A stretch of DNA of 64,000 bases from Parahoeflea olei (GTDB taxonomy: Bacteria; Pseudomonadota; Alphaproteobacteria; Rhizobiales; Rhizobiaceae): the NCBI RefSeq assembly GCF_001703635.1, contig NZ_LQZT01000042.1:243566-307565 (forward strand), written 5' to 3'. Position 1 is the stretch's first letter; each line of letters opens with the position of its first letter. The position numbers were made by a program, and so were the translations under genes. The notes below the pieces were generated by a model, which saw only the letters and a list, made by a program, of their open reading frames with translations, was not told where the DNA came from and made no database searches. Of this stretch, positions 34,290 to 42,012 are shown in pieces.

Positions 34290-36245
34290 ATGGCACCAAG
34301 CAAAACCATCGATCAGTTGACCGGGCTTCCAAAGCCGCCGCCGCTTGCAGCGGAGGGCAAACCCGCGGGCGGGGCCGCCAACGGGCTTGCCGCACCGCCC
34401 CCGAGACCCCCCGTCCGTCCCCGGCAGGAGCCCAGAGACGAAGCGGGATTTTTCCTCGCCTGCGGTATCGGAAAGCCGCATGTCGCCCGCGCCGCCCGTG
34501 CCGCGCGCATCAACGGCACCACCATCGAGCGCGAACTGATCGCCGCGGGCCTGCTTGAGCCCCGGCTCTATTACGGCTGGATGGCCCGGCAGCTCGGGCT
34601 CGACTATCTCGACCATATCGCGCCGGGCGAGGTCGTGCGGATACCACGGATGGATGTCCTGCTTCGGCGCAACGGCCTGCTCCGGCTGTCGCGCCCGGGC
34701 CGGCAGGTGACCGTGATCGTGCCCGAGGCGCGGCATCTTGCGGCCCACAAGGCGCGGTTTGCGGCGCATCCCGGCCTGCGCAAGGCGATGGCTGTCGCCG
34801 CGCCCGCGACCATCCGCGCGGCAGTCTGGCAGGCGGGCGCGGAGGACAGGGTCCGGCGCATCACCTTCGAACTCGACCAGGACCGGCGCGACGCAAGCGC
34901 CCGGACCGTGATGACATCGGCGCAGGGCTTCCTGCTGGCCGCTTCGCTGGCCACGGGCCTCGCCGCGTTCGTGCTCTGGCCGCACACCACCTTGACCGGG
35001 CTGCATGTGGCGCTGACGCTGACCTTTGCGAGCGCGGTGGGGCTGCGGCTCGCAGCCCTTGCGGCATTTCTGTTCGCACGGCAGCCGCCGCCACCGCCCG
35101 CCGCCGTGGCCGACGGGGTGCAGCTTCCGGTCTATACGCTGCTGATCGCGCTCCGGCACGAGGCGGCGATGGTGCCGGCGCTGGTCAGGCGCATCGCCGC
35201 GCTCGACTGGCCCAAGAGCCTGCTCGACGTCAAATATGTCTGCGAGGCCGAGGACGAGGCGACGATCGCGGCGCTGCTGGCGCAGAATCTCGGACCCGAA
35301 TGCGAGATCGTGCGCATCCCGCGCTTCGGCCCGCGCACCAAGCCGAAAGCGCTGCAATACGCACTGCAGGGCGCGCGCGGCGAGCTGGTGGCGGTCTATG
35401 ACGCCGAGGACAAGCCGGCGCCGGGGCAGTTGCTCGAGGCCTGGGCCGCATTTGCGCGAGGCGACGCGCGCCTCGGCTGCCTGCAGGCGCCGCTGGCGAT
35501 CGCCAATTTGCGCGCCCATTGGCTCGCCGGCCTGTTCGCGCTCGAATACAGCGGACTGTTCCGCGTGCTGATCCCGTTTCTGGCCCGCACCGGCATGCCG
35601 ATCCCGCTCGGCGGCACGTCCAACCATTTCCGCCGCGCGGTGCTCGAGCAGGTCGGCGGCTGGGACCCGCACAATGTCACCGAGGATGCCGATCTCGGCA
35701 TGCGGCTCTACGCCCATGGCTACCGCACCGGTGCGCTGCGCAGCGCCACCGTGGAAATGGCCCCCGTCTCGCACCGGGTCTGGGTGCGCCAGCGCAGCCG
35801 CTGGCTCAAGGGCTGGGCACAGACCTGGCTGGTGGCCATGCGCCACCCGCTGCGCAGCTTCAGGGCGCTGGGACCACGGGGGTTTGCCGTGTTCCAGGTG
35901 CTGATCGCGGGCATGCTGGTCTCGGCGCTCGCGCATCCGGCGATGTTCGCGTTCCTGGCGCTGACGTTCGGCTGGCTCGCCGCAAGTGCGGCCCCGGCCC
36001 TGCCTTTGCTCTCGCGCGTGCTGATGTGGGCCGATTTCGCCGCGATCGGCGGCAGCTATCTCGCCTTCCTCGCGCTCGGCTGGACAAGCTTCACCCGCCT
36101 CGAACGCACCCGGCTCAAGAAACGCTGGATGCTGCTCACGCCGGTTTACTGGCTGATGATGTCCTTCTCCGGCTGGCGCGCCCTGTACCAGCTCGCCACC
36201 GATGCACACCTGTGGGAAAAGACGCCGCATCATCCGGACGGGTGA
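34290..36245 (+). CDS. Family 2 glycosyltransferase with N-terminal MshEN-like domain
   Basis: A 651-residue membrane protein. After a Pro/Ala-rich leader, residues 50-110 (FFLACGIGKPHVARAARAA, LLEPRLYYGWMARQLG) look like the T2SS-E N-terminal (MshEN) domain, known to bind nucleotide signals such as cyclic di-GMP in other proteins. Two helices precede a processive GT2 domain: CEAEDE, VYDAEDKPAPG, TEDADLGMRL and the QRSRWLKGW acceptor motif (Q/RxxRW). Several helices close the protein. It should build an extracellular polysaccharide from a nucleotide sugar. No other polysaccharide genes adjoin it, so the product is unknown. The signal-binding role of the N-domain is inference. Confidence 0.88.
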   Translation: MAPSKTIDQLTGLPKPPPLAAEGKPAGGAANGLAAPPPRPPVRPRQEPRDEAGFFLACGIGKPHVARAARAARINGTTIERELIAAGLLEPRLYYGWMARQLGLDYLDHIAPGEVVRIPRMDVLLRRNGLLRLSRPGRQVTVIVPEARHLAAHKARFAAHPGLRKAMAVAAPATIRAAVWQAGAEDRVRRITFELDQDRRDASARTVMTSAQGFLLAASLATGLAAFVLWPHTTLTGLHVALTLTFASAVGLRLAALAAFLFARQPPPPPAAVADGVQLPVYTLLIALRHEAAMVPALVRRIAALDWPKSLLDVKYVCEAEDEATIAALLAQNLGPECEIVRIPRFGPRTKPKALQYALQGARGELVAVYDAEDKPAPGQLLEAWAAFARGDARLGCLQAPLAIANLRAHWLAGLFALEYSGLFRVLIPFLARTGMPIPLGGTSNHFRRAVLEQVGGWDPHNVTEDADLGMRLYAHGYRTGALRSATVEMAPVSHRVWVRQRSRWLKGWAQTWLVAMRHPLRSFRALGPRGFAVFQVLIAGMLVSALAHPAMFAFLALTFGWLAASAAPALPLLSRVLMWADFAAIGGSYLAFLALGWTSFTRLERTRLKKRWMLLTPVYWLMMSFSGWRALYQLATDAHLWEKTPHHPDG

Positions 36246-36280
36246 GCTGGTTGGGGGAAGGCGACGGACAATCGAGAGGC

Positions 36281-36354
36281 TGGAGCGGGTGAAGGGAATC
36301 GAACCCTCGTCGTAAGCTTGGGAAGCTTCTGCTCTGCCATTGAGCTACACCCGC
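36281..36354 (-). tRNA. tRNA-Gly (anticodon CCC), CCA encoded
   Basis: The leftward strand reads a full cloverleaf: acceptor GCGGGTG paired with CACCCGC, D-arm TAGCTCAATGGCAGAGC, anticodon stem-loop GAAGC-TTCCCAA-GCTTA, T-arm GAGGG-TTCGATT-CCCTT, discriminator T and encoded CCA. The seven-base loop TTCCCAA places CCC at positions 34-36, giving tRNA-Gly for GGG codons. The outermost anticodon-stem pair (G27, A43) is mismatched. The layout parallels the Escherichia coli tRNA-Gly(CCC). Confidence 0.93.
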
Positions 36355-36445
36355 GTTGCGGCACGAATACCACTCCGATGATCTGGCCTACAAGGACAAT
36401 TTTCACGATTGCGCCAGGCCAAGCGTCGATCGACCCCTTCTGGAC

Positions 36446-37282
36446 TCAATTGTGGTTGTATCCGTGCGGATCGCGGGTCATCAGGACGGTTTTCCAGAAG
36501 CTTTCACGGGCATAGACGAGCGCGTTGTCCGCATGGAGATCGACGACTTCGAGAATGGCCAGGCGCCAGTCGAGCGCTGCTTCGATGCCCGCGTCCTCGA
36601 TTCGCATCTTCAGCCCATGGTTCGCTCCGTGCAGGGTGTCCGCATAGGCGCAGAACCGCCCCCAGAAACCCCACACCCCGTCCGCCTTGCCGACATAGGC
36701 CTTTCCCGTGCCGGGATCGGTGATCAGATAGATACCCTTGACCGAAGACAGGGCCGCCCGCCAGTCCGCAAGCGACTGGCCGATGATCACCTTCAGATCG
36801 GCAAGCGATATGTTCACCTCACGAAAACCTGGAAATCCGGCGACCGAGGGCGGCTCTTTCAGGATCTCTGAGACCACCAGTTGGTGCTGGTGGCTTTCGG
36901 CATAGGGGTAGGTTTGCCTGGAGCGATAATCATAACTGACAACGATCCGGCCATGTGGCGCCTTTTCGGCCTCCACGCGCCGAAGCGGATATCTCCAACG
37001 AAATTCCAACAGTCCCTCGGGGGTGACGGCTTCAGGCTTGCCTTCGACAGCATAGAGACCGGCAAACAACCATTTGGCTCCAGGCATGACGATCAGCGCG
37101 ACAACGAAGGGGCGGGAGAAGTTGCGCTTGGTCTGCCAGGACTGCCATTCATCGAACTCGCCGCGCTTGAAAACGTCCAACGGATGTTCACCAGCAACAT
37201 TCGGACGCGCCAAGTGGAGTTTGCAGGCCTCGGGGGCAAAGTCGGGCGAAGACAGCTGGAGAAGATCAAAAAGCATCAGCAC
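36446..37282 (-). CDS. GIY-YIG nuclease domain protein, probably acquired
   Basis: A 278-residue protein in two parts. Residues 1-170 (for example FKRGEFDEWQSWQTKRNFSR and LLEFRWRYPL) match nothing I recognise. The C-terminal hundred residues have the GIY-YIG nuclease layout: KGIYLITDPGTGKAYVGKA, then FWGRFCAYA with the catalytic Arg, and ARESFWKT with the metal-binding Glu. The GTG at 37282 is chosen because AAAGGAG precedes it at good spacing. The gene and its flanks are lower in GC and less codon-biased than the neighbours and lie beside a tRNA gene, which suggests transfer. It could be a defence, restriction or mobile-element nuclease; none is shown. Confidence 0.75.
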   Translation of the reverse strand: MLMLFDLLQLSSPDFAPEACKLHLARPNVAGEHPLDVFKRGEFDEWQSWQTKRNFSRPFVVALIVMPGAKWLFAGLYAVEGKPEAVTPEGLLEFRWRYPLRRVEAEKAPHGRIVVSYDYRSRQTYPYAESHQHQLVVSEILKEPPSVAGFPGFREVNISLADLKVIIGQSLADWRAALSSVKGIYLITDPGTGKAYVGKADGVWGFWGRFCAYADTLHGANHGLKMRIEDAGIEAALDWRLAILEVVDLHADNALVYARESFWKTVLMTRDPHGYNHN

Positions 37283-37507
37283 CGCGGAAACTCCTTTGTG
37301 CGGCCGGGCACCGGTTGTGCCAGCCTGCCGCTTGCCAGTGAAGCTTGAAAGGATAGTTCAAACCGACCTCCCGATACCAGCCGCCCCCTGTTCTCTCGAT
37401 GCCCAGCGACAGAACGACACGGCCCCACCCATCTGACCGCTTGACCGTCCGCGTGGCGGTCCTCATATGACAGCCAGTTTCAGCACCCCCAACCCGGTAT
37501 CCCAGTC

Positions 37508-38314
37508 ATGACCCTTCTCAAGGCCTTTCTCTCCTCGCGCCGGTTCGAGGCCGTCATTACCGCCCTGATCGTCATCAACGCGATCACGCTCGGGCTCGAG
37601 ACCGTGCCCGAAGCGATGGCGCGCCATGGAGACCTGCTGCATGCGCTCGACCGGGCGATCCTGGCGGTGTTCGTGCTGGAAGTCGGCGCCCGGCTGGTGG
37701 CCTGGAGGCTCGATTTCTTCCGCGATCCCTGGCGGATCTTCGACCTTCTGGTGGTCGCGGTGGCGCTGGTGCCGGCGACCGGCAATCTCTCCGTGCTCCG
37801 GGCGCTGCGCGTGCTCCGGGTGCTCCGGATGATCAGCATCGTGCCGTCGCTCAGGCGCGTGGTCGGCGGGCTGGTCGGCGCGCTGCCGGGCATGGGCTCG
37901 ATCATGCTCCTGCTGATCCTGGTGTTCTACGTGTTCTCGGTGATGGCGACCAAGCTCTACGCCGACAGTTTTCCCGAGTGGTTCGGCTCGATCCCGGCCT
38001 CGGCCTACACGCTGTTCCAGGTGATGACGCTCGAAAGCTGGTCGATGGGCATCGTCCGCCCGGTGATGGAGGTGCATCCGCTGGCCTGGACCTTCTTCCT
38101 GCCCTTCATCCTGTGCACGAGCTTCACGGTGCTCAACCTGTTCATCGGTATCATCGTCTCGGCGATGCAGGAAGAGCACGAGGCGGAAGCCTCCGCCGAC
38201 CGCGAGGCGATGGCCACCGAACAGGGCGCGATGCTTGAGGAATTGAAGGCGATCCGGCAGGAACTCAGGGATTTGCGCGGAAAGATCGACGGCAGTGCCC
38301 GCGCGCCGGAGTGA
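37508..38314 (+). CDS. Voltage-gated sodium channel (NaChBac/NavAb type)
   Basis: A 268-residue single-domain ion channel, which would act as a tetramer in the inner membrane. S1-S3 are visible as hydrophobic helices. S4 is LRALRVLRVLRMISIVPSLRR, here with Arg at regular three-residue steps (RALRVLRVLRM). The pore-loop filter near residues 173-179 is TLESWSM, identical to that of NavAb, and the flanks (FQVMTLESWSMGIVRP) also match that family. S6 is FTVLNLFIGIIVSAM. The tail forms a charged coiled coil (LEELKAIRQELRDLRGKI), typical for tetramer assembly. Selective sodium conduction is a strong family-based prediction. It may affect motility or pH balance, but its neighbours give no clue. Confidence 0.94.
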   Translation: MTLLKAFLSSRRFEAVITALIVINAITLGLETVPEAMARHGDLLHALDRAILAVFVLEVGARLVAWRLDFFRDPWRIFDLLVVAVALVPATGNLSVLRALRVLRVLRMISIVPSLRRVVGGLVGALPGMGSIMLLLILVFYVFSVMATKLYADSFPEWFGSIPASAYTLFQVMTLESWSMGIVRPVMEVHPLAWTFFLPFILCTSFTVLNLFIGIIVSAMQEEHEAEASADREAMATEQGAMLEELKAIRQELRDLRGKIDGSARAPE

Positions 38315-38349
38315 TCCGGCGGACGCGCACCCCCACCCGGCGCGGCCGC

Positions 38350-39438
38350 TCAGGCACGAAAATGCTTCGACAGCTTCAGGCCCTGGGCCTGGTAGTTTGA
38401 CCCCATGCCGGCGCCATAGAGCGCCTCGGGGCGTTCGAGCATGCGCTCATAGATCAGCCGGCCGACAATCTGGCCGTGCTCGAGGATGAAGGGCACTTCG
38501 TGGCTGCGCACCTCAAGCACCGCGCGGCTGCCCGCGCCGCCCGCGTCCGTGTGGCCGAAGCCGGGATCGAAGAAGCCCGCGTAATGGACGCGGAACTCGC
38601 CCACCAGCGGATCGAACGGGGTCATCTCCGCGGCATAGAGCGGCGGTACATGCACCGATTCCCGGCTCACCAGGATGTAGAATTCGTCCGGATCGAGGAT
38701 CAGGTCGGCGGAGCCGCGATTGTGCAGCGGCTCCCAGAAATCGAACACGTCGTGGACCGCACGCTTGTCGACATCGATGACGCCGGTGTGGTGCTTGCCG
38801 CGATAGCCGATGAGACCATCGTCGCCATGCCCCATCAGGTCGATCGACAGCGCAATGCCGCCGCCCGAGACATTGGGCGTCTCCGAGGCGACCAGCGTCT
38901 CGGCGCGGTGCAGATCGGCAAGCTCGTCCTCGCCCAGCACCGCATGGCCCTTCCGGAAGCGGATCTGCGACAGGCGCGAGCCGGTGCGGGCCACGATCGG
39001 GAAGGTGCGCGGGCTCACCTCGAGCCACAGCGGCCCGGTATAGCCAGGCGCGATCTTGTCGAATTCCTGGCCGTAGTCGGTCATCACCCGGGTGAAGATG
39101 TCGAGCCGGCCGGTCGAGCTCTTGGGATTGGCGGAAGCCGAGATTTCGCCGGGCAGTGCCAGGCTTTCGAGCAGCGGCACGATATAGACGCACCCGGTTT
39201 CGAGCACCGCGCCCTGGGAAAGATCGATGGCGTGCATGCTAAGCCGGGCAAGCTTGTCCTCGACCCGGGCCGAGGGGCCGGGCAGAAAACTCGCCCGCAC
39301 CCGGTAGGCACGCGCGCCGAGCCTCAGGTCGAGGCTCGCGGGCTGGATCTGGTCAGCATCAAGCGTCTTGCCGGCGGCAAGCTTGCCACCGTCAAACAGC
39401 GCCCTGATCGCGCGATCGGAGAGAATGCCGGCGCCCAC
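38350..39438 (-). CDS. dcd: 2'-deoxycytidine 5'-triphosphate deaminase, long bipartite form
   Basis: A 362-residue protein of the dUTPase/dCTP deaminase superfamily, about twice the usual Dcd length, as is typical in rhizobia. The first half contains GILSDRAIRALFDGG and PASLDLRLGARAYRV; family-like elements recur later (SSTGRLDIFTRVMTDYG, YTGPLWLEV, HVPPLYAAEMTP and LEVRSHEVPFILEHGQIVG). It supplies dUMP precursors by deaminating dCTP. A GTG at 39438 is the likely start, preceded by AAAGGAGC at good spacing, and gives the family's N-terminus; no ATG is available near it. It is divergent from the metZ regulatory region and convergent with the sodium channel. Confidence 0.9.
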   Translation of the reverse strand: MGAGILSDRAIRALFDGGKLAAGKTLDADQIQPASLDLRLGARAYRVRASFLPGPSARVEDKLARLSMHAIDLSQGAVLETGCVYIVPLLESLALPGEISASANPKSSTGRLDIFTRVMTDYGQEFDKIAPGYTGPLWLEVSPRTFPIVARTGSRLSQIRFRKGHAVLGEDELADLHRAETLVASETPNVSGGGIALSIDLMGHGDDGLIGYRGKHHTGVIDVDKRAVHDVFDFWEPLHNRGSADLILDPDEFYILVSRESVHVPPLYAAEMTPFDPLVGEFRVHYAGFFDPGFGHTDAGGAGSRAVLEVRSHEVPFILEHGQIVGRLIYERMLERPEALYGAGMGSNYQAQGLKLSKHFRA

Positions 39439-39486
39439 GTCTGCCTGCTCCTTTTGTGCTTCCGCCTTGATGACAAGGCCGGGCGA

Positions 39487-39515
39487 TTGACGCAAGCGCG
39501 GCAAGGCAGTAAAGA
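39487..39515 (+). promoter_or_regulatory. Sigma-70-type promoter of metZ
   Basis: TTGACG (39487-39492) and TAAAGA (39510-39515) are separated by exactly 17 bases. Transcription would begin near 39522, immediately before the SAM-II riboswitch, which supports the assignment. Confidence 0.7.
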
Positions 39516-39524
39516 GCAGGTTAT

Positions 39525-39584
39525 CCCGTGGTGATTTGGCCGACCGGCTTGCAGCCACGTAAAACAAGTCGCTAAAAAGGTCGG
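39525..39584 (+). promoter_or_regulatory. SAM-II riboswitch (SAM_alpha)
   Basis: The conserved SAM-II core is nearly complete: CGTGGTGATTTGG, CCGGCTTGCAGCCACG and CAAGTCGCTAAAAAGG. P1 pairs CGTGG (39527-39531) with CCACG (39555-39559). The pseudoknot pairs CGGCTTG (39545-39551) with CAAGTCG (39565-39571) with one G-T pair. It senses S-adenosylmethionine and lowers expression of methionine-synthesis genes, here metZ. CCGACC (39540-39545) is also complementary to GGTCGG (39579-39584), which might give a competing fold. Confidence 0.95.
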
Positions 39585-39590
39585 GTTGCA

Positions 39591-39623
39591 AAACCGGCTG
39601 GCGATTTGGCAGCCGGTTTTTTT
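39591..39623 (+). terminator. Intrinsic terminator between the riboswitch and metZ
   Basis: A ten-pair perfect stem (AAACCGGCTG at 39591-39600 with CAGCCGGTTT at 39610-39619) followed by a T-run to 39623. It ends 10 bases before the metZ start and 7 bases after the aptamer, so it is placed to act as a riboswitch-controlled terminator. A competing pair GGTT (39584-39587) with AACC (39592-39595) could disrupt it. Confidence 0.85.
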
Positions 39624-39633
39624 GTGTTGGACG

Positions 39634-40827
39634 ATGACAATGACAGCAAGCAACCGACAGTTCCGCCCCGCGACCCAGCTGGTGCATGGCGGTACCGCAC
39701 GCTCGGAATTCGGCGAAACCTCCGAAGCGATCTACCTCACGCAAGGCTTTGTCTATGACAGTTCGGAAGCGGCGGAAGCGCGCTTCAAGGGCGAAGACCC
39801 GGGCTTCATCTATTCGCGCTACGCCAATCCCACCAATGACATGTTCGAAAAGCGCATGTGCCTGCTGGAAGGCGCGGAAGATGCGCGCGCCACCGCCTCG
39901 GGCATGGCCGCGATTTCGGCGGCGCTGCTGTGCCAGTTGAGCGCCGGCGACCATGTGGTGGCCGCACGCGCGCTGTTCGGCTCGTGTCGCTGGATCGTCG
40001 AAACGCTGCTGCCGCGCTACGGCATCGCCTCGACCCTGGTCGACGGCCGGGATCTTGCCAATTTCGAGGCGGCCATCCGCCCCAACACCAAGGTGTTCTT
40101 CCTCGAAAGCCCCACCAATCCGACGCTCGAAGTGGTCGACATCGCCGGCGTCGCCAAGCTCGCCAACCAGATCGGCGCGAAGCTGGTGGTCGACAACGTG
40201 TTTGCCACGCCGCTCCTGCAGAAGCCGCTGGAACTCGGCGCCCATGTGGTGGCCTATTCGGCGACCAAGCACATCGACGGCCAGGGCCGGTGCCTGGGCG
40301 GCGTGATCCTGTCGGACAAGGACTGGATCGACGAGCACCTGCACGACTATTTCCGCCACACCGGACCGTCGCTGTCGCCGTTCAATGCCTGGACCCTGCT
40401 CAAGGGCCTCGAAACCCTGCCGCTGAGGGTGCGCCAGCAGAGCGAGAATGCCGGCCGCATCGCCGATTTCCTCGCCGACCATCCGGCCGTTGCCCGGGTG
40501 ATCTATCCCGGCCGTGCCGACCATCCCCAGGCCGACATCTGCGCCCGCCAGATGAAGGGCGGCTCGACCCTGGTGGCTTTCGAGCTCAAGGGCGGAAAAG
40601 CCGCAGCCTTTGCGCTGCAGAACGGTCTCGAGGTCGTCAAGATCTCCAACAATCTGGGCGATTCCAAGAGCTTGATCACCCATCCGGCGACGACCACGCA
40701 CAAGAACCTTGCGGACGACGCGCGCGACGAACTCGGCATCAGCGACGGCATGCTGCGGTTTTCGGCGGGTATCGAGGACGGGACGGACCTGGTCGAGGAC
40801 TTCGAGCGCGCGCTCTCAGGCCTCTGA
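39634..40827 (+). CDS. metZ: O-succinylhomoserine sulfhydrylase
   Basis: A 397-residue PLP enzyme of the Cys/Met metabolism family. The Schiff-base Lys is in VAYSATKHIDGQGR (residue 212). Other signatures are YSRYANPTNDMFE, ATASGMAAISAAL and KISNNLGDSKSLITHPATTTH. It adds sulfide to O-succinylhomoserine (or the acetyl ester) to make homocysteine directly. The SAM-II riboswitch upstream confirms a methionine-synthesis role. The last 12 bases overlap the convergent phosphatidyltransferase gene. Distinction from cystathionine gamma-synthase rests on overall similarity and the context. Confidence 0.94.
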   Translation: MTMTASNRQFRPATQLVHGGTARSEFGETSEAIYLTQGFVYDSSEAAEARFKGEDPGFIYSRYANPTNDMFEKRMCLLEGAEDARATASGMAAISAALLCQLSAGDHVVAARALFGSCRWIVETLLPRYGIASTLVDGRDLANFEAAIRPNTKVFFLESPTNPTLEVVDIAGVAKLANQIGAKLVVDNVFATPLLQKPLELGAHVVAYSATKHIDGQGRCLGGVILSDKDWIDEHLHDYFRHTGPSLSPFNAWTLLKGLETLPLRVRQQSENAGRIADFLADHPAVARVIYPGRADHPQADICARQMKGGSTLVAFELKGGKAAAFALQNGLEVVKISNNLGDSKSLITHPATTTHKNLADDARDELGISDGMLRFSAGIEDGTDLVEDFERALSGL

Positions 40828-41439
40828 ACCGCCCTCGCCGAACGCCGCCCGGGCTTCGACGATCCGGGAGATGGCTGTGTAGAGGCAGATCGCGGCAAAG
40901 ATCCACGCGAGAAGCGGAAACCAGCCGGGAAACAGGCAGAACAGCGCGAATGCCGCAAAGGTCTCGCCGGCCTCGGCGAGGCCGGTGGTGAAATAGATCG
41001 ACTTCGACCCGCGCTGCGTGGTCGTCAGTTTCCGCTTCTCGGCGAGGATCGCATAGGCGAGAAAACTCGCGCCGTTGATGTAGAACGACAGGATCAGCGC
41101 GGCGCCGGCGAGCCCGTTGGCCGCGGGATCGAACAGAACGAAGCCGAACGGAAGCGCGCCGTAGAAGACGAAGTCGAGCGTGATGTCGAGATAGCCGCCG
41201 AAATCGGTCTTGCGCGTGGCCCGCGCCACCGCGCCGTCGAGCCCGTCGCCGACCCGGCTCAGGACGATCACCACAAGCCCCGTGATCATGTATCCGGCGG
41301 CGATCAGGGCAGCGGCGCACAGGCCCGCGACACAGGCTGCGACGGTAACGTGGTCGGCGCGGACCCCGCGTCGCGCGAGCCAGCGCCCGCTCCGGTCGAG
41401 CCCCGGTTCGAGCCATCTGCGCGCAACCCCGTCGATCAT
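40816..41439 (-). CDS. CDP-alcohol phosphatidyltransferase family protein
   Basis: A 207-residue integral membrane enzyme with about five or six hydrophobic helices. The full active-site signature is present: DGLDGAVARATRKTDFGGYLDITLD, quoted as DGLDGAVAR, GGYLD and the final Asp of ITLD. These enzymes transfer a phosphatidyl or similar group from a CDP-alcohol to an acceptor in phospholipid synthesis. The specific product cannot be deduced. It overlaps the 3' end of metZ by 12 bases, convergently, and appears to be a single-gene unit. Confidence 0.92.
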   Translation of the reverse strand: MIDGVARRWLEPGLDRSGRWLARRGVRADHVTVAACVAGLCAAALIAAGYMITGLVVIVLSRVGDGLDGAVARATRKTDFGGYLDITLDFVFYGALPFGFVLFDPAANGLAGAALILSFYINGASFLAYAILAEKRKLTTTQRGSKSIYFTTGLAEAGETFAAFALFCLFPGWFPLLAWIFAAICLYTAISRIVEARAAFGEGGSEA

Positions 41440-41619
41440 GCCGGATCTCCCTTCTGCCTCCCGGAGTGATAGCGCGGCGGCGCGCCTGCGTCACCTCTGC
41501 GAGGAGGGCGCAAGGATCACAAAAAGGTCATGGAAAGCCGCCTCACCCGGCCCTGTCCCCCGGTCTAAACGCTTGACGCAGGCAAAGGGCTGTACAATGA
41601 GTGTCGCAAGGAGTGGCAG

Positions 41620-42012
41620 ATGTACCGCGCGCTGACCCATGACATCGAAGTGACCGTCGAGCCCTATTACCTCGAGGACCAGTCGGACCCCGAGGACAGC
41701 CGTTATGTCTGGGGCTATCGCATCGTCATCGCCAACCGCTCCGAGCAGGTGGTGCAGCTGAAAAGCCGGTACTGGAAGATCACCGACGAGAACGGCATCG
41801 TCGACGAAGTGCGCGGGCCGGGCGTGGTCGGCGAGCAGCCGGTGCTGCGGCCGGGCGACACTTACGAATATTCCTCGGGCTGCCCACTCGACACCCCATC
41901 GGGCGTGATGGTGGGCACCTACCAGATGCAAACTTCCGACGGCGCGTTCTTCGATGTCGAGATCCCGGCCTTCTCGCTGGACCTGCCGGGCATCGCAAGA
42001 ACCCTGAATTGA
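41620..42012 (+). CDS. apaG: Co2+/Mg2+ efflux protein ApaG
   Basis: A 130-residue ApaG/DUF525 protein with a fibronectin type III-like fold. Signatures are VEPYYLEDQSDPEDSRYVWGYRI, quoted as EDSRYVWGYRI, then LKSRYWKITDENG, VRGPGVVGEQPVL and GTYQM. It is cytosolic; the exact function is unsettled despite its name (linked to divalent cation sensitivity and diadenosine metabolism). The ATG at 41620 follows AAGGAG. Its stop overlaps the start of trkH (TTGA), suggesting coupled translation with an ion-transport gene. Confidence 0.95.
   Translation: MYRALTHDIEVTVEPYYLEDQSDPEDSRYVWGYRIVIANRSEQVVQLKSRYWKITDENGIVDEVRGPGVVGEQPVLRPGDTYEYSSGCPLDTPSGVMVGTYQMQTSDGAFFDVEIPAFSLDLPGIARTLN

Noticed and set aside
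36281..37282. Genomic island with attachment sites at tRNA-Gly
   Set aside because: No integrase, no second copy of the tRNA 3' end and no clear right boundary were found; only the single GIY-YIG gene looks foreign.
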